Assembly (NCBI RefSeq): GCF_004340205.1
Contig: NZ_SLWB01000016.1
Coordinates: 1 to 64,000 of the forward strand
Source: Acetobacteroides hydrogenigenes
GTDB taxonomy: Bacteria; Bacteroidota; Bacteroidia; Bacteroidales; ZOR0009
Reading direction: 5' to 3'
Length of the DNA stretch: 64,000 nt
The notes under the pieces: model-generated
The model's database searches: none
What the model saw: only the letters and a program-made list of their open reading frames with translations
Told to the model about the DNA's origin: nothing
Translations under genes and position numbers: made by a program
In this document: one piece after another, positions 8,592-17,350 of the stretch
How the letters are laid out: each line of letters opens with the position of its first letter
Numbering within the stretch: position 1 is the stretch's first letter

Positions 8592-9629
8592 ATGAAACTC
8601 AGAATGAAGAGACCCTACTTCTATGCGGCAATCGCTTTGGCGATGCTGCTAGCGAGCTGTACATCAAAAAGCCAAGAAATGCAAAGAGAGCAAGGCGTAA
8701 AGGTTAAAACCATCAGCCTTAAGTCCGACGAGTTAACAGCCTCTAAAAGCTACGTTGGCGTAGTAGAAGAGGAGACGGCCTCAGCGCTTAGCTTTAGCGT
8801 ACAAGGAAATGTTGAAAGAATTTACGTTACCGAAGGACAGTTGGTAAACAAAGGACAGCTTTTGGCTGAACTTGGTACGGAAAACCTCAAGAGCGCGTGC
8901 GATGCGGCACAAGCCACCCTTAAGCAGGCTCAGGATGCTATGAGCCGTTTGCAGCAGCTCTACGATAATAAAAGCTTACCCGAAATAAAATACGTGGAGG
9001 CACAAACCAAGCTCGATCAAGCCCGATCGATGGCTGCAATATCGAAAAAGAACCTAAGCAACAGCCGCCTTACGGCACCATTTTCGGGGGTTATCGGCAA
9101 GCGAATGGTAGATATTGGCGAAAATGCCATTCCGGGTAGTACCGCCTTCACCCTACTCGACATCACCTCGGTAAAGGTTAAGGTAGCCATCCCCGAAGGG
9201 GAGATCTCGCAAATAGCCATCGGCAAGGAGGCTTCGGTAAACATCCCTGCTATAGGAGAACAGAAATTCAGAGGAAAAATTGTGGAAAAAGGAATTGTTG
9301 CCCATCCGGTTTCGCACACCTACGACATTAAGATTGGACTACCTAATGGAGATAGAACGCTAATGCCCGGAATGGTTTGCCGCATATGGTTTAATGGCGA
9401 TGCCAAGTCGAGCGCATTTGTACTTCCCAACAACGTGGTACAGGTTTCGTCCGATGGGCAGAAATACGTATGGTGCGTGGTAAACAATAGAGCCAAAGCG
9501 GTGAAGATTACCACCGGAGGACTATCGGGACAGGGAGTAATTGTTGAATCGGGGCTTACCGAAGGCGATGTCATAATTAGCGAAGGCTTCCAAAAGGTAA
9601 GCGAAGGAATGGAGGTGGTTGTTCTATGA
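8592..9629 (+). CDS. RND efflux periplasmic adaptor (MFP/HlyD family)
   Basis: Lipoprotein adaptor linking the inner-membrane pump to the outer-membrane channel. I use ATG 8592 (MKLRMKRPYF...), preceded by AAGGAAA, rather than the longer frame opening at 8556, because it puts the lipobox LLASC at the normal distance (Cys about 23). Visible parts: a first barrel-sandwich half (VEEETASALSFSVQGNVERI), an alpha-hairpin (about 85-145), the second lipoyl half (LTAPFSGVIGKRMVDIGE) and a beta-barrel/membrane-proximal domain. It overlaps the pump gene by 4 bp (ATGA), indicating translational coupling. Confidence 0.9.
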   Translation: MKLRMKRPYFYAAIALAMLLASCTSKSQEMQREQGVKVKTISLKSDELTASKSYVGVVEEETASALSFSVQGNVERIYVTEGQLVNKGQLLAELGTENLKSACDAAQATLKQAQDAMSRLQQLYDNKSLPEIKYVEAQTKLDQARSMAAISKKNLSNSRLTAPFSGVIGKRMVDIGENAIPGSTAFTLLDITSVKVKVAIPEGEISQIAIGKEASVNIPAIGEQKFRGKIVEKGIVAHPVSHTYDIKIGLPNGDRTLMPGMVCRIWFNGDAKSSAFVLPNNVVQVSSDGQKYVWCVVNNRAKAVKITTGGLSGQGVIVESGLTEGDVIISEGFQKVSEGMEVVVL

Positions 9630-12600
9630 TAGGAAATTTCAAGCTGGTGGAAGCAGCGATGCGCCACCGAAAAATCATGTTCCTACTCACCTTCCTGCTC
9701 ACCTTAACCGGGATTTGGGGGCTGTGGAAAATGCCCAAACAAGAGTTTCCGCCCTTTACCATTCGTCAGGGAGTAATTGTTGGCGTTTATCCGGGAGCCT
9801 CCTCCTACGAGGTGGAGGAGCAGCTGGCCAAGCCGTTGGAGCGATTCCTGTTTACCTATAAGGAGATCAAACGAAACAAAACCTATTCGATATCCAAGAA
9901 TGGGATGGTGTACGTAATGGTGGAGCTCAACGACAACATCCATAACAAGGACGAGGTTTGGTCGAAAATAAAGCACGGCCTTACCATGTTTAAGACCCAG
10001 CTACCCTCGGGCGTTCTAGCCCTTATTGCCAACGACGATTTTGGCGATACCTCTGCGCTGCTTATTGCCGTGGAGTCGGAAGACAAGACCTACCGCGAGC
10101 TGGAAGGATACCTCGACCAGCTGGAGGATAAGCTCCGAAGGATTGAGTCGGTTTCCAACCTTCGTCGCTACGGCCTCCAAAAAGAGCAGATAGCCATTTA
10201 CCTCGACAAGGAGAAGTTGGCCACCTACGGCATCAGCGACAAGCTGCTAATGGCAAACCTGTTTTCGCAGGGAATAACCACCACCGGAGGAACCGTAAAA
10301 AACGAAAGCATAGACGTTCCCATCCACTTTACGGCATCGTACGGCTCGGAGAACGAGCTGGCCGAACAGGTTATCTACTCCGACCCTTCGGGCAACATCG
10401 TGAGGTTGCGGGATATTGCCCGCATAGAGCGCGAGTACGACGAGCCCGACAGCTACATCACCCAGAATGGGAAGAAGTGCATCATCCTGTCGATGGAGAT
10501 GCGCGAAGGTTTCAACATTGTTGAGTACGGCCAGCAGGTTGATGAGGTGCTTAAGTCGTTCGAAAAAGAGCTGCCCAAAAGCGTTTCCATTAGCCGCATT
10601 GCCGACCAGCCTAAGGTGGTAGACGAGTCGGTAACCTCATTTGTCCGCGACCTGTTCATCGCCATTATTATTGTAATTGCGGTGATGATGATTCTGTTCC
10701 CCTTCAAGTCGGCGGTGGTAGCGGCAACCTCTATCCCAATCAGCATATTTATATCGATTGCCATCATGTACACGGTTGGCATTCCGCTGAACACGGTAAC
10801 CCTTGCCGCCCTTATTGTGGTGCTGGGAATGATTGTGGACAACTCCATTATTGTGATTGACGTTTACCTGGAGAAGCTCGACAAGGGAATCTCGCGATGG
10901 AACGCGGCCGTACATAGCGCGAAAGACTTCTTCTGGTCGATCCTGCTGGCAACACTCTGCATCAGCATGATCTTCTTCCCCCTACTCTTCACCATGACCG
11001 GGCAATTCCTCGACTTCCTGCAATTCTTCCCTTGGACTATCACCATCTCGCTGATGGTATCGCTGATAGTTGCCATGCTGTTTATCCCCTTTGTGGAGTT
11101 TGCCATAATCAGAAAGGGGCTTAGGGGCACGAATCCAACAGAAAAGAAGAAAGGCTTTAGCCTGCTCGACCTAGTTCAGAATGGCTACGAGAGCATGCTT
11201 CGCTGGACGTTCAGGAACCCAAAGCTTACGCTGGTAGGCGGCCTAACGGCATTTGTGCTGTCAGTTTGGCTGCTTTCATCGCTGCCCATGCGCATGATGC
11301 CTATTGCCGACCGCGATCAGTTTGCCGTTGAGATCTACCTGCCACAGGGCAGCTCGCTACAGCAAACGGCTCAGGTTTGCGACAGCGTCAAGAATCTTCT
11401 TATGAAGGATAACAGGGTGAAATCGGTTACGGCGTTTACGGGTACCTCGTCGCCCCGCTTCCAAACCACCTATGCGCCTAACTTCCCCGCGAAGAACTAC
11501 GCGCAGCTCATCGTCAACACGCAATCCGTAACGGCTACCAACGAACTGCTCGACAGGTTTACCAACGCCTACGCCGACCACTTCCCCAACGCGTACGTAA
11601 AGTTTAAGCAGCTCGACTATCAGGTGGTGAACACCCCAATTGAGGTGCGCTTTTCGGGCGATAATATTGCCGAGCTAAAGCAGGTGGCCGATTCGCTGGT
11701 GAGGTCGATAAAGCAGATCCCCGATCTGGTATGGGTTCACACCAACTACGAGGAGCAGAGCCCCGTTATCGATGTAGCGCTTAAGCCCATCGAAGCGGCA
11801 CGCCTTGGCATCACCAAAAGCATTGCCTCGGCCGAGATGGCCATGAACTACTCCGGCATCCCACTAGGGGCAATCTGGGAGAAGGACTACCCGCTTACGG
11901 TAAAGCTTAAGACCGACGACCGCGGAGAGACCCCATCGTTTGGCGAGGTTGGCAACGAGTACATCTCCACCATGATCCCCGGCGTATCAATACCGCTAAG
12001 GCAGGTTGCCGACGTAAAGGCCGGCTGGACCGACGGCAGCATCGTCCGCCGAAACGGCGTGCGAACCATAAGCGTTATGGCCGATGTGAAGCGCGGCTAC
12101 AACCAGGTTGCCGCATTCAAGAAGGTTAAGGCGATGGTAGAGGAGCGCATCGAGCCCACGATGCCTAAGAGCATTGGCGTAGAGTACGGCGGCTCCGACG
12201 AATCGGATAGGGAGGCCATCAACCCCATCATCCAAGGGCTGATTATTGCCATCATCATCATCTTTTTCTTCCTCCTTATCAGCTTTAAGAAGATAAGCCT
12301 TGCCCTTGCGGCGCTGATATCGCTATCGTTCTGCCTGGTGGGAGCATCGGTTGGCGTTTGGATTAGCGGCGAAGAGTTCGGGCTGACGTGCATCCTCGGG
12401 CTCATCAGCCTAATGGGGATCATCGTCCGCAACGCCATCATCATGTTCGACCATGCCGAGAAACTCCGTAAGGACAAGAAGGTACACGTTAAGGATGCCG
12501 CCTTCGATGCCGGCAAGCGCCGAATGATGCCCATCTTCCTAACCTCGGCAACCACCGCCGTTGGCGTGATACCGATGATTATCAGCCAGAGCTCGCTTTG

Positions 12601-12706
12601 GATGCCAATGGGTATCGTTATCCTGGCCGGAACCATTATCTCCATGATTATGGTGGTAACCATCCTGCCGGTGGCCTACTGGAAGATATTTGATAGGGAG
12701 AAATGA
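9626..12706 (+). CDS. RND-family efflux pump, inner-membrane permease
   Basis: 1026 residues, the expected length for an AcrB/MexB-type transporter, which exports drugs, bile or other amphiphiles using the proton gradient. TM1 is near residues 17-34. A large periplasmic loop is followed by TM2-6 (about 340-480). TM4 contains GMIVDNSIIVID, where the first Asp of the AcrB DD pair is kept and the second is Asn. A second periplasmic loop and TM8-12 (ending ILPVAYWKIF) complete the fold. It is cotranscribed with the adaptor. Confidence 0.93.
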   Translation: MIGNFKLVEAAMRHRKIMFLLTFLLTLTGIWGLWKMPKQEFPPFTIRQGVIVGVYPGASSYEVEEQLAKPLERFLFTYKEIKRNKTYSISKNGMVYVMVELNDNIHNKDEVWSKIKHGLTMFKTQLPSGVLALIANDDFGDTSALLIAVESEDKTYRELEGYLDQLEDKLRRIESVSNLRRYGLQKEQIAIYLDKEKLATYGISDKLLMANLFSQGITTTGGTVKNESIDVPIHFTASYGSENELAEQVIYSDPSGNIVRLRDIARIEREYDEPDSYITQNGKKCIILSMEMREGFNIVEYGQQVDEVLKSFEKELPKSVSISRIADQPKVVDESVTSFVRDLFIAIIIVIAVMMILFPFKSAVVAATSIPISIFISIAIMYTVGIPLNTVTLAALIVVLGMIVDNSIIVIDVYLEKLDKGISRWNAAVHSAKDFFWSILLATLCISMIFFPLLFTMTGQFLDFLQFFPWTITISLMVSLIVAMLFIPFVEFAIIRKGLRGTNPTEKKKGFSLLDLVQNGYESMLRWTFRNPKLTLVGGLTAFVLSVWLLSSLPMRMMPIADRDQFAVEIYLPQGSSLQQTAQVCDSVKNLLMKDNRVKSVTAFTGTSSPRFQTTYAPNFPAKNYAQLIVNTQSVTATNELLDRFTNAYADHFPNAYVKFKQLDYQVVNTPIEVRFSGDNIAELKQVADSLVRSIKQIPDLVWVHTNYEEQSPVIDVALKPIEAARLGITKSIASAEMAMNYSGIPLGAIWEKDYPLTVKLKTDDRGETPSFGEVGNEYISTMIPGVSIPLRQVADVKAGWTDGSIVRRNGVRTISVMADVKRGYNQVAAFKKVKAMVEERIEPTMPKSIGVEYGGSDESDREAINPIIQGLIIAIIIIFFFLLISFKKISLALAALISLSFCLVGASVGVWISGEEFGLTCILGLISLMGIIVRNAIIMFDHAEKLRKDKKVHVKDAAFDAGKRRMMPIFLTSATTAVGVIPMIISQSSLWMPMGIVILAGTIISMIMVVTILPVAYWKIFDREK

Positions 12707-12727
12707 TTCGTAATCTTTGTGCCATAT

Positions 12728-12820
12728 GGTATCACGACACACGTATCAAGAAAGCGAAACAGAACACCGTACATCGCATGTCGCATTTTGCCGGCGTAAG
12801 CCTCGTGATACTTGATAATG
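12728..12820 (+). repeat. degenerate partial copy of the 3'-end repeat
   Basis: GTATCACGACACACGTATCAAGA and later CTCGTGATACTTGATA resemble the repeat after aspartate kinase and the TolC-like gene, but the terminator hairpin is missing or decayed. Confidence 0.45.
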
Positions 12821-12871
12821 CGAATTAAGAGTTGAAAATGTTCAGAAACGTAATAGGTAATGGGGACGTAA

Positions 12872-13009
12872 TCCTCCCCTTTTTGAAAGGGGAGGTGCCC
12901 GAAGGGCGGAGGGGTTAATAGCGTAGGAGGTTATATTATGCATTAACATACAAAAAACAGCTAACCTCCCCGGCTTTCAGCCACCCCTCCTTTAAAAGGA
13001 GGGGAATTT
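12872..13009. repeat. REP/MITE-like palindromic element
   Basis: Two ends in inverted orientation: TCCTCCCC-TTTTTGA-AAGGGGAGG...GGAGGGGTTA at 12872-12917 and TAACCTCCCC...CCCCTCC-TTTAA-AAGGAGGGG at 12962-13009, with an AT-rich middle. Each end contains its own hairpin. A related element lies at 58921-59075. The element separates the pump gene from the TolC-like gene. Confidence 0.65.
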
Positions 13010-13018
13010 GCTTTGTGA

Positions 13019-13026
13019 TAGGTTTG
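13019..13026 (+). promoter_or_regulatory. -7 box upstream of the TolC-like gene
   Basis: TAGGTTTG matches the Bacteroidota TAnnTTTG consensus, 60 bp before the start codon. It suggests the channel gene can be transcribed separately from the adaptor and pump. Confidence 0.45.
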
Positions 13027-13086
13027 GTAGTAGCATAAACCCGACCCTTAATTAGCATTTATACGTGATACAAAAATCTTAAACGA

Positions 13087-14373
13087 ATGAAGACAAAACA
13101 CATCATAGCACTAGCCGTAGGGTTGACCACCCTACCGGCTTTTGGACAAACCTACACGCTGGACCAATGCCAAGGCCTTGCGCTCGAAAACAACCGAACC
13201 CTTAAGGGGAAGCAGCTCGAACTACAGGGCGCGCAGCAAACCAGGCAGGAGGCGTTTACCAACTTTTTCCCCAAGGTTGATGCTGCAGGATTTGCCTTTA
13301 GGGCCAACAAGAGCATCGTCGAAACTACCGTATCGCTGCCCGTTCCCGGCGTGCCCCCAATCCCCTTCGCGATGCTCGAGAATGGGGAAACGGCGATGGT
13401 GAGCGCGGTACAGCCTCTTTTTGCCGGTGGACAGATCTTCTACGGCAACCGGCTGGCCAAGGTGGGCGTCGAGGCGCAGGAGCTGATGCTGGCGCTCTCG
13501 GAGAAGGAGGTAGCCGAGAAGGTGGCGCAGCACTACTGGCAGATAGCCGCACTTAAGGAGAAGCTCGTTACCATTAGCGCGGTAGAATCGCTGCTAAGCC
13601 AGGTGCACAGCGACGTTGCCGTAGCCGTAAAGGCCGGCATCGTACCGATGAACGACCAGCTGAGGGTGGAGCTCCAGCAGCAGGAGGTAGCCAGCAACAA
13701 GCTGAAGGTTAACAACGGGCTCTCGGTTGGCAAGATGGCGCTAGCGCAGCTCGTGGGCGTCGATATGATGTCCTTCGATATTGCCACAGCACCGTTTGCC
13801 GAGCCCGACAAGCCCGCCGCCATCTACGTAGACCCCAGTCAGGCGCTACCCATGCGCGACGAGTACAAGCTGCTGGATAAGAACATCCTCGCAGCCGAGC
13901 TTAAGAAGAAGATGGAGCTGGGCAAGCACCTGCCAACGGTGGGCATCGGCGCCAGCTACGTTTACCACGACTTCATGGGGCCGAACAGCAGCTTCGGCGC
14001 CGTATTCGCCACCGCATCCATACCCATTTCGGGATGGTGGGGCGGCTCGCACGCCGTTAAGCGCGAGAACCTAAAGATCAAGCTAACCGAAAACGAGAAG
14101 ATGAACGCCTCGGAGCAGCTCATCCTTCAGATTAACCTCGAATGGAATACGCTGCTGGAGGCCTACCAGCAGATCGACCTGGCCAAGCAGTCCATCGCCT
14201 CGGCCAAGGAGAACCTAAGGCTCAGCCTCGACTTCTACAAGGCGGGCACCGCCTCCCTCTCCGACCTGCTCGACGCCCAACGGCTGTTCCAGCAGAGCAA
14301 CGACCGCTACACCGAGGCCTTCTCCAGCTACCAGGTTCAGCGCCAAAAGTACCTTCGGGCAACGGGACGATAG
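13087..14373 (+). CDS. TolC-like outer-membrane efflux protein
   Basis: 428 residues. The signal peptide ends at AFG-Q20, followed by YTLDQCQGLALENN, the usual start of the outer-membrane efflux protein family. Two repeats of long amphipathic helices flank beta segments (RANKSIVETT; GIGASYVYHDF). The C-terminal helix contains SLDFYKAGTASLSDLLDAQ. It should form the trimeric exit duct for the RND pump upstream. The 380-bp gap from the pump gene holds repeat elements and a possible promoter. Confidence 0.92.
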   Translation: MKTKHIIALAVGLTTLPAFGQTYTLDQCQGLALENNRTLKGKQLELQGAQQTRQEAFTNFFPKVDAAGFAFRANKSIVETTVSLPVPGVPPIPFAMLENGETAMVSAVQPLFAGGQIFYGNRLAKVGVEAQELMLALSEKEVAEKVAQHYWQIAALKEKLVTISAVESLLSQVHSDVAVAVKAGIVPMNDQLRVELQQQEVASNKLKVNNGLSVGKMALAQLVGVDMMSFDIATAPFAEPDKPAAIYVDPSQALPMRDEYKLLDKNILAAELKKKMELGKHLPTVGIGASYVYHDFMGPNSSFGAVFATASIPISGWWGGSHAVKRENLKIKLTENEKMNASEQLILQINLEWNTLLEAYQQIDLAKQSIASAKENLRLSLDFYKAGTASLSDLLDAQRLFQQSNDRYTEAFSSYQVQRQKYLRATGR

Positions 14374-14379
14374 TAATTC

Positions 14380-14472
14380 GTATCAAGACACACGTATCAA
14401 GACTTTGGTTCTGCAAACTTTCGTGATACGTGATACAATGTAAGCCGTGGCGCATTGCGCTGCGGCTTTTTT
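14380..14472 (+). repeat. dispersed repeat ending in a terminator, copy 2
   Basis: Second copy of the module at 7411-7517: CGTATCAAGACTTTGG at 14393, then TTCTGCAAACTTTCGTGATACG and a nearly identical hairpin. Confidence 0.75.
14442..14472 (+). terminator. intrinsic terminator after the TolC-like gene
   Basis: AAGCCGTGGCGC-ATT-GCGCTGCGGCTT stem with six T, nearly the same sequence as the terminator at 7487-7517. Confidence 0.85.
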
Positions 14473-14498
14473 GTGCTAGATGGTGAATTCTGTACCGC

Positions 14499-14874
14499 TG
14501 TTAGGCGAAGGCTCTAGCCCATAGCCGTCAAGCTAAGGCTTCAAACGACTACAGGGGTGGCATTAAAGCGCTACAACGTAGCGCCCCATTAGTAACCGTG
14601 GGTGCTAAACCCACGGACATTTGGCCGAAAGCAATCGGCCCCGAAGGGGTTGCCCCAAATGCTGCTCGTACGCATAAAAGGGTCAGCCCCGTTCGGGGCT
14701 GCTAAAGAGGGGTGGCGTTCAGCGTCCACGGATTTCATCCGCGGTTATTGAGGGTTTGCTACTTCGTAGCATTTTATCGCTTAGCTTGACGGCTATGGGC
14801 TCTAGCCTTCGCCAATCCTATTAATGCAGGCGATAGCCTGCAGAATAGATTCGTCCGAGGCGATAGCCTCAGAC
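14499..14874 (+). repeat. dispersed repeat, copy 1, interrupted by a MITE-like insert
   Basis: GTTAGGCGAAGGCTC (14499-14513) and the 71-bp block 14804-14874 (AGCCTTCG ... TCCGAGGCGATAGCCTCAGAC) together match the uninterrupted copy at 19498-19586. The two parts are separated here by the 279-bp insertion at 14520-14798. The block contains the small palindromes GCAGGCGATAGCCTGC and GAGGCGATAGCCTC. Confidence 0.75.
14520..14798. mobile_element. 279-bp MITE-like insertion with TIRs and target duplication
   Basis: Terminal inverted repeats of 18 bp (CATAGCCGTCAAGCTAAG at 14520-14537; its exact reverse complement at 14780-14797) bound the element. It is flanked by a perfect 9-bp duplication, GCTCTAGCC (14511-14519 and 14799-14807). 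The copy at 19498-19586 shows the empty site. The interior is a chain of hairpins (CGTGGGT..ACCCACG, GGCCGAAAGCAATCGGCC, CAGCCCCGTTCGGGGCTG, GCTACTTCGTAGC) with no ORF, so movement would need a transposase supplied elsewhere. Confidence 0.75.
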
Positions 14875-14912
14875 GAACTAGGCTTTTTTTTTGTGCCCCC
14901 CCCATACCATGC

Positions 14913-14941
14913 AAAAAGCCCGATGCAAAGGGGCATCGGGC
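14913..14941 (-). terminator. terminator of the first DUF6261 gene
   Basis: On the minus strand GCCCGATGC-loop-GCATCGGGC is followed by TTTTT. It lies about 42 nt after the stop codon at 14983. Confidence 0.85.
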
Positions 14942-14982
14942 CAAGTGACTATTCTGAAGTACTACCGTTTTCTACAATAAAT

Positions 14983-15744
14983 TTATACGATATTGTCTAG
15001 GTTTGTTGAGCTTTGCTGCTTAGCCGCCTCCTTGGCATCCTCGCGGCCTTGAGCCTGACGTAGGTCCAGCTCGAACTTTTGGCCGAAGGTGACGATCTGC
15101 GCATGCGCCTGTGCCCACTTAGACGTAGGATTCACCATGGCCTGCGACTCGGTGTACTTGAGCAGCTGCTCGAGCGCCTCCTCGAACTCCACACGGATGG
15201 TAGATGCCGAGTCGTACTCCTTGCGCTCGGTGTCGTCTACGCCGCGCGACTGGTAGGTGTCCTCGAACTCCTTCTGAGCCCCTGCCAGCAGGGCAAACGC
15301 CTCGGTAAGCCCCATCAGCTTAATGGCTGCAGCGCATTCGGGTGTTTGAATTTCGGCTAGTATCTTATTGAGCTTAGAGGACTCAACGTTGTACTTGTCG
15401 TCTTCCAACGACACCCCGTTTCGCTCGATGATGCGCCAAATTAGCTGCGCCGCTGCCCGTTCGGCATCACTATACGAAATCAGGAAGCCCCTTAGCCGAT
15501 GCTTTATGCCCTTAAATATGGTATCGCGCTTTTTATCGGCCTGCTTAACCAGCTGCGAGTACTTGCTGCGCAGCTCGCGGTTGAGCGCCTCCTTCAGCTT
15601 CGCAAATAGGTTAACGGCTTTGGTATAGTAGGAACAGGTTTCGATCTCGGGAATGGAAAGATCATTGAAAACCTTAAATACTTGTTCGCCGAAGGTTACT
15701 AGCGAGGCTAGTATCAGCTTCGAAAAATTTACTAATTGTTTCAT
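14983..15744 (-). CDS. DUF6261-like protein A
   Basis: 253 residues, predicted cytoplasmic and almost all helical, with no signal peptide or membrane segment. The central pattern KKRDTIFKGIK...RAAAQLIWRIIERNG...Y..ESSKLNKILAEI...LTEAFALLAGAQKEFEDTYQSR fits the Bacteroidales DUF6261 family as I remember it. That family has no assigned function. A paralogue with the same pattern lies at 38159-38869. Both have a 41-bp-period dyad array upstream of their start codons (here 93 bp away). No enzymatic motif is visible. A strong terminator follows. Confidence 0.6.
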   Translation of the reverse strand: MKQLVNFSKLILASLVTFGEQVFKVFNDLSIPEIETCSYYTKAVNLFAKLKEALNRELRSKYSQLVKQADKKRDTIFKGIKHRLRGFLISYSDAERAAAQLIWRIIERNGVSLEDDKYNVESSKLNKILAEIQTPECAAAIKLMGLTEAFALLAGAQKEFEDTYQSRGVDDTERKEYDSASTIRVEFEEALEQLLKYTESQAMVNPTSKWAQAHAQIVTFGQKFELDLRQAQGREDAKEAAKQQSSTNLDNIV

Positions 15745-15836
15745 GGTTAAAAGTATTATGGTAGTACTCCATGTTCTGCGCCAACCATTCCCGCTCCACC
15801 AATCATCATCAAACCCTACATACTGGGAAAAACGTT

Positions 15837-16060
15837 CTATTTACTCGACCAAATTATTTTCCGCTGGCCGCGGAATGCCATTTGCTCGACCAAACGAGCT
15901 TCCGCCAACAGCGGAAAGGCATTTACTCGACCAAATGGGCTTCCGCCAGCAGCGGAACGCCATTTGCTCGGCCAAACGGGCTTCCGCCAACTGCGGAATG
16001 CCATTTACTCGGCCAAACAGGCTTCCGCCAGCAGCGGAAAAGCATTTGCTCGACCAAATG
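15837..16060. repeat. 41-bp-period dyad array (array A)
   Basis: Five full units with exact 41-bp spacing: the first dyad starts TTCCGC at about 15859, 15900, 15941, 15982 and 16023. Each unit holds two alternating palindromes 20.5 bp apart. The first is TTCCGC-N5-GCGGAA, whose stem is perfect in all five copies while the loop varies. The second is CATTTRCTCGRCCAAAYG. The array lies upstream of the minus-strand DUF6261 gene. Reading frames stay open through it in several frames only because the repeat lacks stop codons; 41 is not a multiple of three. Confidence 0.85.
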
Positions 16061-16364
16061 CCATTTGCGCTACGGCAACCACCCCATCTTTTCGCTCCAA
16101 AGGCTATTCGCCTCTGCCACCTTTGCCGCTCGCAGCACCATATTTAAGAACGCCTGCTGTGAAAATAGCTTTTTTTAAGTAAAAAACCTTCGGTTGTGTG
16201 ATTTTTTTAAAAGATTCGGGTTGCGGTTGGGGTAACGTAGCGATGTAGGGCGGAAGGGCAACAATATTGGTTACCCCTGTATAGGATTGAAACAAAAGCC
16301 TGCATCTTAGGTACGATTTGTTTAATATACTTTATCCATTTAAAAGCGAACTCACAATATTTAC
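16061..16364. other. gap between array A and the ABC-3C operon
   Basis: No gene seen. Base composition shifts from GC-richer to AT-rich around 16140, marking the likely border of the ABC-3C segment. Confidence 0.4.
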
Positions 16365-16372
16365 TATATTTG
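16365..16372 (+). promoter_or_regulatory. -7 box of the ABC-3C operon
   Basis: TATATTTG matches TAnnTTTG exactly, 58 bp before the first start codon. No clear -33 box was seen. Confidence 0.5.
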
Positions 16373-16429
16373 AGACTCAACTTGATCCTCATTAAACTTT
16401 AACAAATTAAAAAGATACTATCTTACAAA

Positions 16430-17350
16430 ATGAATACTCAAGAAAGAACATTAGCCCGAATACTATTTCAGAATAAGATTTACCAAGCGAATGGACAGGC
16501 CTTTGAAAACCTTTTTTGTGACATTATGAGTTATGCACACTCTGGTTTTAGAAGGATAAAGGCATGGGGGAATATTGGAGATAGAAAAAATGATGGATAT
16601 ATTGAGGAATTAGGTCGCTACTATCAGGTTCATGCTCCTGAGAACATTGAAACAAGTTATTTACAAGTAGCAAAAAAGATAGAAACAGACTTCAGTGGAC
16701 TGCAAAAACATTGGGATAATATCCAGGAATTCTACTTCGTAATAAATGATAAGCGTCTAGGCGTTAACCCTGATGCAGAGCAAATACTGACTAAAATAAA
16801 GACCAAATATGGCATAAAAGCAAGCGGTTTTATTACATCCGACGATCTTGAGCGAATATTATTTTCACTGGCAGATGATCAGATTCAAGCGATCATTGGC
16901 ACAATACCAAATCCTGAGCAAATAGTAAGTATCGATTACTCTGTCCTAAATGAGCTGATTAACTTTATCATGAAACTTCCAATCGTTCCTATAGCAGGAG
17001 TAGTAAAGTATCCAGATTGGAATGAAAAAATTGAATTTAATAGGCTATCAGAGTACTCTGCCAATTTACTTAATCATGGTTCAGAAACATTAGGTGCTCT
17101 GGAAAAGTATTTATCGACACGAACATCGCTTGCAGATGACTTACAAGAACATATTACAGCAATCTACGTTAAGGTAAAGCAAGAGATGAAAGACCTACCT
17201 ACCACTGGTGACAACATATTTTGGGCAATGATAAACGAATGCAGCCCTAGGAATGAAAGACAGTACTTACTCCCAATTATTACTATAATGGCTAAATATT
17301 TTGAAAGTTGCGATATATTTGAAGAGCCAAAGATCGAACTTTCATGTTAA
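16430..17350 (+). CDS. ABC-3C-type effector with REase-like N-terminus
   Basis: 306 residues. The N-terminal 150 residues contain AFENLF (E26), NIGDRKNDGY (D51, D55) and YYQVHAPE (Q66, H68). This pattern resembles restriction-endonuclease-fold domains of the third component in ABC-three-component conflict systems; here Q-x-H stands where E-x-K would be, so catalysis is uncertain. The C-terminal half is helical and probably recognises the middle component. It overlaps the next gene by 7 bp. Gene order effector - small protein - DUF2326-like ATPase is the ABC-3C layout. AT-rich codon use unlike neighbours suggests transfer. Confidence 0.65.
   Translation: MNTQERTLARILFQNKIYQANGQAFENLFCDIMSYAHSGFRRIKAWGNIGDRKNDGYIEELGRYYQVHAPENIETSYLQVAKKIETDFSGLQKHWDNIQEFYFVINDKRLGVNPDAEQILTKIKTKYGIKASGFITSDDLERILFSLADDQIQAIIGTIPNPEQIVSIDYSVLNELINFIMKLPIVPIAGVVKYPDWNEKIEFNRLSEYSANLLNHGSETLGALEKYLSTRTSLADDLQEHITAIYVKVKQEMKDLPTTGDNIFWAMINECSPRNERQYLLPIITIMAKYFESCDIFEEPKIELSC

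Noticed and set aside
15837-16060. CRISPR array
   Set aside because: Units are contiguous with no unique spacers, the period of 41 bp is made of two dyads, and no cas genes are nearby.
15653-16178. Overlapping plus-strand frames of 135-164 aa through array A
   Set aside because: They stay open only because the 41-bp repeat lacks stop codons in several frames. The repeat length is not a multiple of three, so the frames do not give a repeat protein.
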